From: Lunularia cruciata
Lineage: Eukaryota > Streptophyta > Marchantiopsida > Lunulariales > Lunulariaceae
Direction: 5' to 3'
Assembly (NCBI GenBank): GCA_948567375.1
Contig: OX419756.1
Span: 32,130,333 to 32,194,332 of the forward strand
DNA: 64,000 nucleotides
A model generated the notes under the pieces. That model saw only the letters and a list, made by a program, of their open reading frames with translations. It was not told the DNA's origin and did not search any database. Shown in pieces: positions 1 to 11,700 of this stretch. A program made the position numbers and the translations under genes. The stretch's first letter is position 1; the number at the start of each line of letters is the position of its first letter.

Positions 1-1640
1 ACTCAAAGAAGAGAAGTCGGCAGGGCGAAGCCAAAGACACGAAGAAACCTTGGAAGACCAGGAGAGGAAACCCGAGGTGAGGCATGGTGGTGATCAAGTC
101 GGAAGATGAAGACTCGGAAGGTGACGCCGAGCTCAAGACTAAAGACTCGGAGCACGAGGAGGAGCCCGAGCTAACACTATAGAGTGGAGATACGAGTAGC
201 GACAACAATGAAGGTGGAGAAATGACATCGGCACCAATTGCTACAGAAGAAGAAGAAGAAGTGCAGGCAGAGATCGAGGCCAAGGACAACACAAAGTTGG
301 AAGACGAAGTACTTGAGGCAGAAGAAAAGATCGCAGTTCAGAGAGGAGTCCGCTCTAGATGTAAGGCAAAGTACAATGCAGGTCCGAGTAATGTGCAAGA
401 AGAAGAGAATGCAAGCTTGGGAAGCAAGGCGTCCATTCCGATACAAAGACTATAGAGAAGAAGGCAAGTATCGGATGAACACAAAGTACGAAGGGAAGTG
501 GCCATGCAAGAAGAAGTAACCCCAAGCGATGGAGTCGAGTACCTACAGGTGGTGGTATGTCCTCTGCTAGTGAAGTTAGAGTACAAGAGGAAGGAGATGC
601 AATTGACTTGTCCAGAGGTAAAGACTGTCTTGCAGGTGTTGTCAAGATTAGAAGAAGAGAACTCGGAGTTGAAGAAGAGTATAACCCGAGGTGAGGAGGA
701 AAGGGAAGTACTGCAAGCGGAGGCAATAGTGAGGACTCAGGTAATTGAAGACGTGAAGAGAGAAGTAAGATATTGAGAAGATCTTGTGAAGAAGAGTGAC
801 ATAACAAGGGAAAGACAAGTAGCTGAATACGAGATCTTGAAGCAACAGTTTGCTGATTCAAGAGTAGAAGTTATCCATGCTATGGCGAGAGTAGTAGCGA
901 AGGATCAAGAGCTCGATAGGGTGATGGAGAGTGTCGAGGAGGAGAAGCAACTTTGGCAAAGAGAGTTGGCAACACGGTATAGGGAAGAAGAGAGATTACG
1001 AGAGTTACTTTGTAATCAGGAGGAGAAGGTTGTACAGAAGGAGAAGGAGAAGGAGACAGTGAAAGCCGAGTTTGAAGCAAAATTAGCAATGTACAGGGAG
1101 GACTGGCTTGCAGATCAAGAGCAAGAGAGGAAGATGAGATTGGAGCTGTTGAAGGAGATAGTCGTCAGAATGAACGCAATGTTGAGTACAGAGGCTAGCA
1201 TTTGGATTGAAGAGACGAGGCTGCACAAGTTGAAATTGTTGGTGTAGGAGACAAGGCAAAAGATACAGATTTGAACGTGTTGTTGATAAGTCTCCGGACT
1301 CGTGTAGACAGGAAGATCTTAGAATAGAAGATAATATTGCAATTAGATTAGACTTAGTGAAAATAGAGATAGAAAAACTTTGGAAAGACGTTAGAGCCAA
1401 AACCTAAGTAGATAACATAGGAGTGCAGATGTCTTTGGAGTTAGAGATGGAGACATTGGAGAAGAGTGGGTCGAGAGATGAAGAGTTAGATAGATTACCC
1501 ACTAGTGCAATTTCAGATTAGGAAAGAGAATTGTTGGATCTGGTAGAAGAGGTAGAAGATATGAAACTCAAGGAAAGAGTAGTAGGAAGTAAATTTACTT
1601 TGGGTTTGGGTTTGAAAGCTGATGACAAAGTAGACATCAG
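1..1640 (+). pseudogene. Degraded internal coding region of an X-family LTR element, coiled-coil rich
   Basis: Overlapping open stretches (about 222-519, 498-776, 786-1247) encode very Glu/Lys/Arg-rich protein with long heptad-like runs such as VVQKEKEKETVKAEFEAKL, typical of a coiled coil. No catalytic motif is visible. The stretch runs straight into an LTR whose relatives occur at 56.1-57.9 kb and near 54.4 kb, so I read it as the 3' internal part of that element and not as a host gene. The element is a fossil with several breaks. A host coiled-coil gene fragment captured by the element is an alternative. Confidence 0.45.
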
Positions 1641-1649
1641 ATCGGAGTA

Positions 1650-2437
1650 GTAACAATTTTGAGATTTGAAGAGGCAGATATGAAGAGGTGTATTGTCATT
1701 TCGGATCTGCAGGTTAGAATAGTTGTTGTAGAACAATATAGTTGTTAGAACTATCAATTGCTTCATTATTTAAGAGTGGCATTTGCAATCAGATGTTGTT
1801 CAGTGCTCATAATTTTTGAGAATAGATAAAGCAAAGTGCTGTGAAGCAATGCTCGTTGCTTAAGCTTGATTCCGAGTATTAGCTTTGCAATTGTGTTTGT
1901 GAGTGTGTGAAGAAATTTGAAGTGCAAGTCAATGTGCTTGTTGGATTCCACAGCCTTGATCTTCATTCTGTGTGTTTGATCTTGAGTGAAGTGCAATCGA
2001 AGCAATGCCTTGACAGATCTGAAAGGAATTGTAGTGTTGGTAGTATTCTGCATTTGTGAGTGCAGTGCAGAGGTTGATGTGAAGCAATTTTGATCGAGGA
2101 AGTTGTGCCTTCAGTGGAGGGGTGGAACACAATTCTGAGGCAAAGTCGGTTTGCAGTGAAGTGCCATTTTCGGGAGAGCCTGAATCATCACAATCAAGAT
2201 TGTTTGGAAAGATTTTATGGAGTTGTGATTAAGGAGTGTTAATTTATGACAAGACTGCGAGTCAGTGCTTGTTACTCTCTTCTGGGTGTGGTTTCTACCT
2301 AAGAGATTAAAGAAGAAATCAAGAAGAACTAAATTGTTACTTTGACTTTGTATTTGACTAATTCTGACTAGTATCTCTATGGGAACGAACTTTACTTACC
2401 CGATTACCGCAAAAGTGATATTTGCCGGGTTGTCACA
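1650..2437 (+). repeat. 3' LTR of an X-family retroelement
   Basis: About 600-780 bp align by eye with the sequence ending at 57937. Shared blocks include the segment around 'ttcattctgtgtgtttgat', the block 'gtttctacc(t/c)aaga', and the end 'gttgtcaca'. The right edge at 2437 is sharp, because the next base starts a minus-strand chromovirus fragment. The left edge is uncertain. The family is probably gypsy, because the other copy is followed by a decayed Tat/Athila-like primer site. Confidence 0.55.
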
Positions 2438-4206
2438 GAATACCCAATTCTTTTGCTACTTGCATAGACATGCAATTTTCCAAACTTCCAAAATTAACCA
2501 AAATCCTACAAACATGATTAGATATCATACCTTACAAGTGAAGTAAACTTGCATAGGTCAAGCCTTCAATCCCATTAGAACTAATCAAGCTCCCAATAGG
2601 CGGCTCAAAATCTCCTACTAGGATTCCTCATTTCCCTAATCATTCTGCTCCACAACCTCCACTTAGGCAACTTGTCAAGGTTGTCCATTCTTGAGTAGAC
2701 ATTCAGGAATGCGATGCCCCAATTGGTGATAATAAAAACAACTACCATTTTTTCACAGTTTCTCTCTATCTGTTGTGCCAAGTGGTCTTTGTTGAATGAC
2801 ATCAATCTCCATTGGTGCTAGCTCCTCCACTTGTGTGTAGTGTATTGGTAGGCTGTATGGAGGTAGAGGTCAAGACTAAGTTATTACTACCAAGGAATCA
2901 AAACATTTGGCCAACCACATGGCTTCCTCCAAGTGTTGTGGCTCTTGCATGGTTACCTCTAATTTGGTTCTCGCCTTCAAGCCCCTCACAAATCGATCCA
3001 GAGCTTCACCTTCCAATATATCTGGAATTTGCATGATGATGTTTTGGAACTGCATGATGTAACTTCTTACAGAGATAATCTATTTCAACTCTGTCAACTT
3101 ATCCCGTGCAGCTTGTGTGGCATTTATAGCTTGGAACCGACTAATTATTGCGCTCTTGAATTTTTCACATGTCAAGATTAGTGAAAAAATTTGTTGTTCA
3201 GCTCGCTCCATTCGGAATCTCCACCATAGCTTTGCTACTCCATCCAATTAGCTAGAAGCCAAGAGAATCTATTTTTGCTCATCTTGTAAATTGGTAGCTT
3301 CACAATAACATTCACAATCAAACACAAAATTCTCCACTACACCCAGAAGATTCTTGCCCTCAAATACCATGGGTTTAGGGAATTTGATTTGATCTTCTCT
3401 GTCTTGAATTGATACTCTCTCCACCTGCTCTTTTTGTCAAAGATCTTGTTCATCCAACAATTGAGTAAGGTGCTTGATTTGTTGCTGCATAGCAAGGATA
3501 ACATTGGGTATTGCTGCCATGGTTGCTACTCTATCACACCACTCCTAATCTATCTAATTTATTAACATATAGAAACAACATGTCCATCGTTCTCCATAAG
3601 TTACAACCGGAAGCACCAAGGGTTCCTTAGATATGGTGATCATATGCAAAAAATCTTGTCCAAAGTGCAAGGTGATGAATTGTGTGAAACAATGCTTGGG
3701 TAGTACTTGGACTTGAAAATCCCAATGGTTTGGTAGAAGTAGATTTGGTGGTCTATAAATTCCATCCATCCCATTCCTGTTTTGATACCAATGTAAAAGA
3801 CCAAATCCAAGGAGAGAAATAGGAGAATGAAAACTCACATTGGGACACTTGAATGAGGGAAAACTCCAAATGACTAGCATGAGCTTTGGCTTTGGTATTT
3901 ATAGGTAGCATACAAGGCACTTGAGAAGTTGCTCAAGAAGTTTCATTGAGCCATTTTCTTAGAGTGCAAGCAAAGTTAACTAGGAAACTTCTCAAGAAGC
4001 TTCCTTCTAGAAACCGCCTACTTGGCGTGCAAGCTAAACTAGTTAGAAGCTTCTTTCTAGAAACTACTTGCTTGGAGTGTAGGTTAACTAGTCGGTAAGC
4101 TTCCCAAGAAGCTTCCTAGATGCTTTTGGAATATTTTAGGCTAATTTGGCTTATTCTCTACTTTTTTAGCCTTACTAGCTACGTCGCTAAACTCCATACA
4201 ATTACA
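2438..4206 (-). mobile_element. Chromovirus fragment M1 (5' LTR, leader, gag, start of protease)
   Basis: The reverse complement matches the gypsy elements at 8381-14740 and 57960-63598 over LTR, primer site, gag and the first part of the protease, then stops where it meets the X LTR. The remaining pol genes and the 3' LTR are absent. It is a broken, old copy. Confidence 0.85.
3792..4206 (-). repeat. 5' LTR of fragment M1 (short LTR class)
   Basis: It begins (minus strand) with TGTAATTGTATGGAG and ends with CTTTTACA, followed by a primer site resembling TGGTATCAGAGC. The length is 415 bp, matching the 400-426 bp LTRs elsewhere. It contains several GAA/TTC palindromic clusters. Confidence 0.8.
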
Positions 4207-4730
4207 ACTTCAATGCACCAAGGAGCATATTGTCTTTATAATATAGCAAAAATGATTCCTTCAAAAGAAGCTCTACCCTTGGATCAGATACATAGGTTAG
4301 TGGCATGGAAATGAGCTCTACCCTTGGATTAGTTGTATACATGGGTGACATGTTGGTTCTGGTTGTATCTACTTGGTCAAACAAGCTTTGACCAAAAGAA
4401 ATATTTAGAGAATCTTCTTGTAGGAAACTTAAAATTGCATGGATGAGGTACCATTGGAAAGCTCTCAATGAGACAAATAGGGAGAGAAGAAAGGCCAACC
4501 TTTTCTTCTCTTGTGGAGGAATTTGAACATTTTGAGGTCTAATTCATTTGTTTAGGCTTCCAAAATTGACTCTAAAGTTTTCAAGCTATTTTTGACTCTT
4601 GCCTTATTAGTAAATACTCTTTTGGTGATACCTCTATCTGATCTGCCTAGCCCATCATATCTAACATCCTTCCAAATGTCACCAAACTAATTTTTATGTA
4701 AAGATAATATGTCTAGCTATTGGTATTACA
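4207..4730 (+). repeat. 5'-truncated S-family LTR
   Basis: It aligns with the solo LTRs at 13419-14155 and 19218-20020 from about 50 bp inside the LTR to the shared end TTGGTATTACA. It carries one copy of the ~155-bp 3' unit that is doubled in the other two. It lies between two minus-strand chromovirus fragments, and no target duplication can be assigned. Confidence 0.75.
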
Positions 4731-6516
4731 AAAGCCTACAACCGCAATCAAATATCATACCTTGCACGTGAAGTAAACTTGCATAGGTTGAGCTTTCAAC
4801 CCCATTGGAACTAATCAAGTACCCAATAGGTGGCTTGAGTTCTCCTATTGGGATTTCTCATTTCCTTGCTCATAAAGTTCTACAAACTCCATTTGGTGAT
4901 TTGTCGGGGTCATCAATTCTTGAGTGGACATTTAGCAATGCGATGCCCAATTTGGCAACAATAAAAGAAACCAACATTTTGTCATAATCTTTCCTTATTT
5001 GTAGGGCCGAGTGGTTTCCATTGGATGGCATCAATCTCCATTGGTGCCAGCTCTTCCACTCGTGTGTAGTGTGTGGGTAGGTTTTGTGAAGGTCAAGGTC
5101 AATACCAAGTTATTGCAATCAAGGAATTGAAGTGCTCAACCAACTACATGGTTTCCTCCAAGCTTTTGGGCTCTAGCATAGTGACTTCCAATTTGGTGCA
5201 TGACTTCAAACCCCTCATAAATTGATCCAGAGCTTCATCTTCTAATAAATCAAGAATTTGCATTGCACTATTTTGGAATTGAATAATGTAGCTTCTTACA
5301 AAACCAATCTACTTCAATTTTACCAACTTATCTTGTACAGCTTGTGTGGCATTTATAGCTTGGAATTGCCCAATTATTATGCTCTTGAATTTTTCCTATG
5401 TCAAGATTGGTGCAACAAACTACCATTCAACTTGCTCCACTAAAAATTGCCACTATAATTTTGCCACTCCATCCAATTGGCTTGAAGCCAAGAGAATCCA
5501 TCTCCGTTCATCTTGAGAATTTGTAGCTTCAAAATAATATTCATAATCAAACAAAAAATTCTCCATTGTGCCCAAGAAGTTCTTGCCTTCAAATGCCTTG
5601 GGTTTTGGAATCAAATTCGCTCTTCATATTCTTGAAATGGTGCTCTTGCTACATGCTCTTGTCATTGATGATCTTGTTCTTCCAATAATAGACTAAGGTC
5701 CTTGATTTTTTGATGTATGGCAATTATAACTTTGGGCATTGCCACCTTGGCTACTACTTTATCAAACTACCTACAATTTATCTAAGTTAATACATAGATG
5801 TAATATGTCCATTATTCTCCATAAGTTACAATTAAAAGTACCAAGGCTTCATTGGACAAAGTGATCATGTCCAAAAAATTCTACCCAAAGCATGAGATGA
5901 TGAATTGTGTGAAGTGATGCTTGGGTAGTATATGGATACAAAATCTCAATAGTTTGGCAAAAATGGATTTGGTAGTCCATAAATTCTATCCATTTTATTT
6001 CTATTTTGATACCAATGTAATAAATCAAGGAGAGAAATAGGAGAATAGAAGATCAAAGTGAAAGATCACATTGGGACTCTAGAAATGAGAGAAAATCCAA
6101 ATGCATAGCATGAGCATAGCATGGCTTTGGTATTTATAGTGAAACATACAAGGCTCTTTTTAGAAGCTTTCTCAAGAAGCTTCCTAAAATCCACTTTCTT
6201 AGACTAGGAGGCTTCTCAAGAATCTTCCTTTTAGAAGCCATCTATTTGGCGTACAAGCTAAGCTAGTTGGAAAACTTCCCAAGAAACTTCCTTCTAGAAG
6301 CCACTTACTTGGTGTGCAAGCTAAGCTAGCCAAGAAACTTCCCAAGAAGCTTCTTCCTAAAAGTCACCATTTGGCATGCACATTGCATAATACTTGGAAG
6401 GTACCAAGTAGTTTCCTAGATGCTTTTAAAATATTCTTGTAATTATTGGCTAATTTGGCGTAGTTGCTATTTTATTAGTCTTGACTAACTCCTCAATAAA
6501 CTCTATATTTGTTACA
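4731..6516 (-). mobile_element. Chromovirus fragment M2 (5' LTR, leader, gag, start of protease)
   Basis: A second minus-strand copy of the 5' third of the same gypsy family. It covers LTR, primer site, gag and a few codons of protease, ending within about 60 bp of the equivalent point in M1. It is more diverged than M1 and has the long LTR type. It is a broken, old copy. Confidence 0.8.
6016..6516 (-). repeat. 5' LTR of fragment M2 (long LTR class)
   Basis: Minus-strand start TGTAACAAATATAGAG; about 501 bp. It shares with the LTR at 7454-7953 an extra block (plus strand about 6360-6425, 'tggcatgcacattgcataat') missing from the ~410-bp LTRs. Confidence 0.75.
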
Positions 6517-7453
6517 ATACCACTTGGAATGTTCACATGAGGTGAGTAACCACATCAACATCTTTGACACTCGAGATTATACATGCTTTGTTTATCTCTT
6601 TGTTGACTATTCTAGGGATATTGATAAAATTGTGGAAGTAGTTAGAATCTCACGTGGGTTGTACTTTATGTTTATTTAAGATAGTTTCTATATCATGCTT
6701 ATTCTATAGGTTTTGCAAGTTCAATCCATGATGAAGCTTAAAATGCTTTTTGCTTATCACTTGATTGAGTAGCATGTCATCCCTTGGATTAGTTTGTATG
6801 GTTCTTATTCCTCTTTCTCCCTTGATGGGATTTTTGTTATATTTGAGTAGTGCATGTAGGGTACTGTAAGGTGGTTGCTAGATTTTGTGTGGGAGATTAG
6901 GCTACCTTACATGTGGAGTTTTTTTGGGTTGCACATTATAGAAAATAGGTTTAGCCATAAGGTACCATATATTTCACTTGATAATGAATGTGTAGGATAT
7001 TGGGTCAAGTTAGAGGGTATAGTAGTGAAAAATAAGCCCTTACATCCTTTGTCTATGGCTGATCCCACTAACAAGACTACTCTTCCTTATGCTTATTACA
7101 TACTTTAGTAGGAGAGGGAGTACCATTAGAAGTCTTAGAATATCAACTTGAACAACATTTATATCTTGATAGATCATGTTTTTGGACAAGTGTTGTGCAC
7201 TTCTCTATGCCTCTATTCAAGAAGTTTATCAAGGATGTTATATAAGCATATTAGAGATTGCTTTCAAGCATATGATCCCTCTTGTAGTTTTATTGAGTTT
7301 TTTCAAATGGTTACAATAGTAGCAAGAGAATAGATTCTTATGTAAGTTAGTTAGGTGTTAGATGCTAGTCTACTTATGGCTATCACTCCCACCACAATCT
7401 TTGTGTTTATAGGTAGAGACTTAATGTAGTGAAAGACACAAGGAGTATTAGAT
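6517..7453 (+). mobile_element. 5' portion of a LINE-like element interrupted by a chromovirus
   Basis: The last ~100 bases read roughly as IGRDLM..KTQGVL, which would precede the RPIAIGE motif resuming at 20247 in non-LTR reverse transcriptases. This shows that 7453 and 20247 were once adjacent. Upstream, open stretches at 6875-7108 and 7148-7333 (containing LYKHIRDCFQAYDPSCSFIE) probably belong to the same ORF, but I do not recognise a domain there. Assignment of the first ~500 bp is inference. Confidence 0.45.
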
Positions 7454-7953
7454 TGTAACAATATGGAGTTGACCAATAAGTTGGTTGAGACTAAAAAAAT
7501 GGTAAATAGACTAAATTAGCCAATAACATATTCTAGAAGTATCTAAGAAGCTACTTGGTACTTTCTAAGTATTAAGTAATGTGCATGCCAAGTGGTGATT
7601 TTTGGGAGGAAGTTCATTGGGAAATTTCTTGGCTAGCTTAGCTTGCACACCAAATAGATGGTTTCTAGAGGGAAGCTTCTTGAGAAGTTTCCCAACTAGC
7701 TTAGCTTGCATGCCAAGTAGGCAACTTCTAGAAAGAAGTTCTTGAGAAATTTCTTGGTTAATTTAGCTTGCACTCTAAGAAGGCTACTTTTAGGAAGCTT
7801 CTTGAGAAGTTCCTCAAGACTCTTGTATACTTCCCAATAAATACCAAAGCCTAAGCTCCTGCTAAGCATTTGGAATTTCCTTCATTCAAGATTCCCAATG
7901 TGATCTTTCACTTTGATATTCCATTCTCTTATTTCTCTCCTTGGTCTTTTACA
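7454..7953 (+). repeat. 5' LTR of the outer chromovirus (long class, 500 bp)
   Basis: It starts TGTAACAATATGGAG and ends CTTTTACA, directly followed by TTGGTATTAGATC, a decayed initiator-Met primer site. Like the LTR at 6016-6516 it has an extra ~90 bp block compared with the short LTR class. Confidence 0.85.
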
Positions 7954-8380
7954 TTGGTATTAGATCAAGAATAAGATGGATGGAATTTATGGACTACAAT
8001 TCTATTTCCGCCAAACCATTTGGATTTTTGTATCCATGTACTACCCAAACATCATTTCACATAATTCATCATCTCACACTTTGGGTAAAATTTTCTAACT
8101 TTAATCACCTTGTCCAATGAACATTGGTACTTTTGATTGTAACATATGGATAATGGTGGATGTGTTGCATCTAGGTGTTAATTTAGATAAATTTTAGGTA
8201 GTTGATAGAGTAGTAGCCATAGCATCAATACTCAAAGTTATCATTGCTATGTAGCAACAAATTGAGGAATTTACTTGATTGTTAGAAGAACAAGATCATC
8301 AATGACAAGAGCATGTAAAGAGGTCACCATTTTGAGAAGAAGAAGAGAGAATCCAATTTCAAAAACCCAAGGTATTTGAA

Positions 8381-8779
8381 TGTAATAATATGGGGTTTAG
8401 CAACGTAGTTAGTAAGGCTAATAAAGTAGAGAATAAGCCAAATTAGCCTAGAATATTTTAGAAGTATTTAGGAAGCTTCTTGGGAAGCTTCCCAACTAGT
8501 TAACTTGCACCCCAAGCAGGTAACTTCTAGAAGCTTCTAACTAACTTAGCTTGCACGCCAAGTAGGCGGCTTCTAGAAGGAAGCTTCCTAGTTAACTTGG
8601 CTTGCACTCTAAGAAAGCGGCTCCAGGAAACTTCTTGAGAAGCTTCTCAAGGGCTTTGTATGCTACCTATAAATACCAAAGCCAAAGCTCATGTTAGGCA
8701 TTTGGAGTTTTCCCTCATTCAAGCATCCCAATGTGAGTTTCCATTCACCTATTTCTCTCCTTGGTCTTGGTCTTTTACA
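8381..8779 (+). repeat. 5' LTR of the inner chromovirus
   Basis: Starts TGTAATAATATGGGG and ends CTTTTACA. TATA box TATAAAT at 8668-8674. Upstream, 8525-8537 reads TTCtaGAAgcTTC. The primer site TTGGTATCAAAGC follows at once. Confidence 0.9.
8525..8537 (+). promoter_or_regulatory. Heat-shock-element-like site in the U3 of the inner LTR
   Basis: TTCtaGAAgcTTC is three alternating 5-bp units, matching the plant HSF consensus nTTCnnGAAnnTTCn. It lies about 130 bp upstream of the TATA box. Function is inferred from the motif alone. Confidence 0.4.
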
Positions 8780-11700
8780 TTGGTATCAAAGCAAGAATGG
8801 GATGGATGGAATTTATGGACCACCAAATCCACTTCCACCAAACCAATGGGATTTTCATGTCCAGATATTACCCAAGCATTGTTTCACACAATACATCACC
8901 TCGCGCTTTGGGTAGGATTTCTTGCATATGATCACCGTGTTTGAGGAACCCTTGATACTTCCGGTTGTAATTTATGGAGAACGGTGGACGTGTTATATCT
9001 ATGTGTTAATCAATTAGATAAATTGAGGGTAGTGGAATAGAGTAGTAGCTATGGTGGCAATACCGGACGTTATCCTTACAATGGAACAAAAAATCAAGCA
9101 TCTTACTCAATTGTTAGATGAACAAGATCAACAACAACGAGAACATATAGAGAGAGCGCTAGTTCAAGATGGAGAAGATTGCATTTGATTTCCAAAACCC
9201 AAGGTGTTTGAAGGCAAAAATCTTCCGGGCACGATGGAGAATTTTGTGTTTGACTGCAAACGTTACTTTGAAGCCACCCATTTTCAAGACAAGCAAAGAC
9301 AAATTTTCTTGGTTTCTAGCCAATTGGATGGAGTGGCAAAACTTTGGTGGCAATTCCGAGTGGAGTGAGCTAAACTATAGATTATTGCACCAATTTTGAC
9401 ATAGGCAGAATTCAAGGATGCAATACTTGGTCAATTTCAAACTATAAATGCCACCCAAGCCACATGAGATAAATTGGTAAAGTTGAAGCAGATTGGATTA
9501 GTAAGGAGCAACATCACACAATTTCAAAACATCATCATGCAAATTCTAGATATCCAAGAAGGTGAAGTTCTAGATCGATTTGTGCAAGGATTGAAGTCAT
9601 GAACCAAATTGGAAGTGACTATGCAAGAGCCACAAAATGTAGAAGAAACCATAAAATTGGCTGAGCATTTTGATTCCTTAGTTGCAACAACTTGGTCTTG
9701 ACCCTGACCTACACAAAGCCTACCAGTACACTATGCACAAGTGGAAGAACCAATACCAATAGAGATTGATGCTATCTAACGGAGACCACTTGGTACAGCG
9801 GATAGAGAATGATTGCGACACAACGGGGGTTGCTTTTATTGTTGCCAAGTTGGACATTGCATTGTTGAATGTCCACTTAGGAATGGGCGACCTTGACAAG
9901 TTGCCCAAATGGAGTTTGTGGAACAAAATGATCAAGGAAACAAAGAATCCCAATAGGAGATTTTGAGCCGCCTATTGGGAGGTTGATTAGTTCCAATAGG
10001 ATTGAAGGCTTGACCTATGCAAGTTTGCTTCACTTGCAAGGTATGATATCTAATCAAGGTTGTAGGATTTTGGTTGATTTTGGAAGTTTGGAGAATTGCA
10101 TGTCTATGCAAGTAGCAAAGAAATTGGGTATTCCTATCAAGCCTGTGATTGGAAGTAGATTGATGATGGCGGATGGTAGACAGGGTTCTGCATTCCGTAC
10201 CTCACATCCTGTTACCTTCAAGATTGGGAAGGAGTATTTGGAATGTATGAGGTTTGTAGTAGCACCTCTACACTATGATATCATTCTGGGTCTACCTTGG
10301 CTTGAATGTCATAAGGTTTAATTTGATTAGACTTGATGACAAATTCAAGTACAACACCAAGGTAGAAATTTCCGACTAGGTTGTCTGGCACCTCCACGTA
10401 AGACACGTAAGAATAGTCAATCCCAAGATGGGAAGTTTGTCGAGAAGGTAGCCATAGAGCAAACCTTGAAGAGGGATGAGTCCCAAGATGGGAAGTTTTC
10501 CAAGAAGGCAACCATGGAGCAAGCTTGGAAGAGAGATGAGTCCTTGGAAGGGAATTTGGTTAGTAAAGCAACCATAGAGCAAGCTTTGGAGGAAGATAAG
10601 TCTATATTTGCGGTGTGGATCAAGCCGATTACACAAGAACAATCTAAGGAGGGCCAAGAGCCTCATCAAGCAATGGTTGATTGGATAGTTCAGGAGTTTG
10701 TGGATGTGTTTTCGAATGATCTGCCAAATGGATTACCCTCCGATCGAGGTATGCCCTTCAAGATCAAGTTATTGCCAAGGAGTACTCCAGTGAGTAGACT
10801 GATCTATTGACTCTCACTAAAGGAGTTGGAGGAGTTGCAAACAACACTTACAAAGTTGTTGGAGAAGGACTTCATACAACATAGTACCTCTCCTTGGGGA
10901 GCACCGGTACTATTTGTTCCAAAGAAGGATAGAGGACTTCATTTTTGTATTGATTACCATGGGCTCAATAAGCAAACTGTGAAGAATGCATATCTCTTGC
11001 ATTAGATTGATGACTTGCTTGATCAACTAAGTAGAGCACGCTTCTTTTCCAAGTTGGATCTTTGCAATGGCTATTGGCAAATTCCTATTGATAAAGAAGA
11101 TGTGCAAAAGACTACCTTTTGCACAAGGTATGGGCATTTCGAGTGGAGAGTTCTACCTTTCGGACTCACTAATGCTCCAGTGGTCTTCATGGATCAGATG
11201 CATTGGGTGTTGGATGGACTATTGGATCGGTTCGTGGTGGTGTTCTTGGATGATATCTTAATCTATAGTAAGACATAAGCAAAACACGTGAATCATGTGT
11301 AAGAAGTCCTAAGATGACTACAACAATGGAAATTTTACTACAAGAAGTCAAAGTGTGCCTTTTGGCAGAAGGAGATTACCTTCTTGGGTCATAAGATTTC
11401 ATCAGAGGGGATCAAGATGGAAGAAGAGATAATCAAGGCCATTATTGATTGGCCTACCTTGAAGGATGCTATAAAAGTACAAGCATTCCATGGATTGGCC
11501 AGTTTTTATTGATAGTTCATCCACTATTATGCTCATGTGGCTGCACCATTGACTGACCTCTTGGGAAAGAACTTGAGCTTCTGGTGGACCACCAAGCATG
11601 AAGAAGCATTACAAAATTTAAAGCATATGGTGTCTTCAAGACCCATTCTTCAACCATATGATCCTCAAATACCTTGTGTGGTTGATTTTGATGCTTCTAA

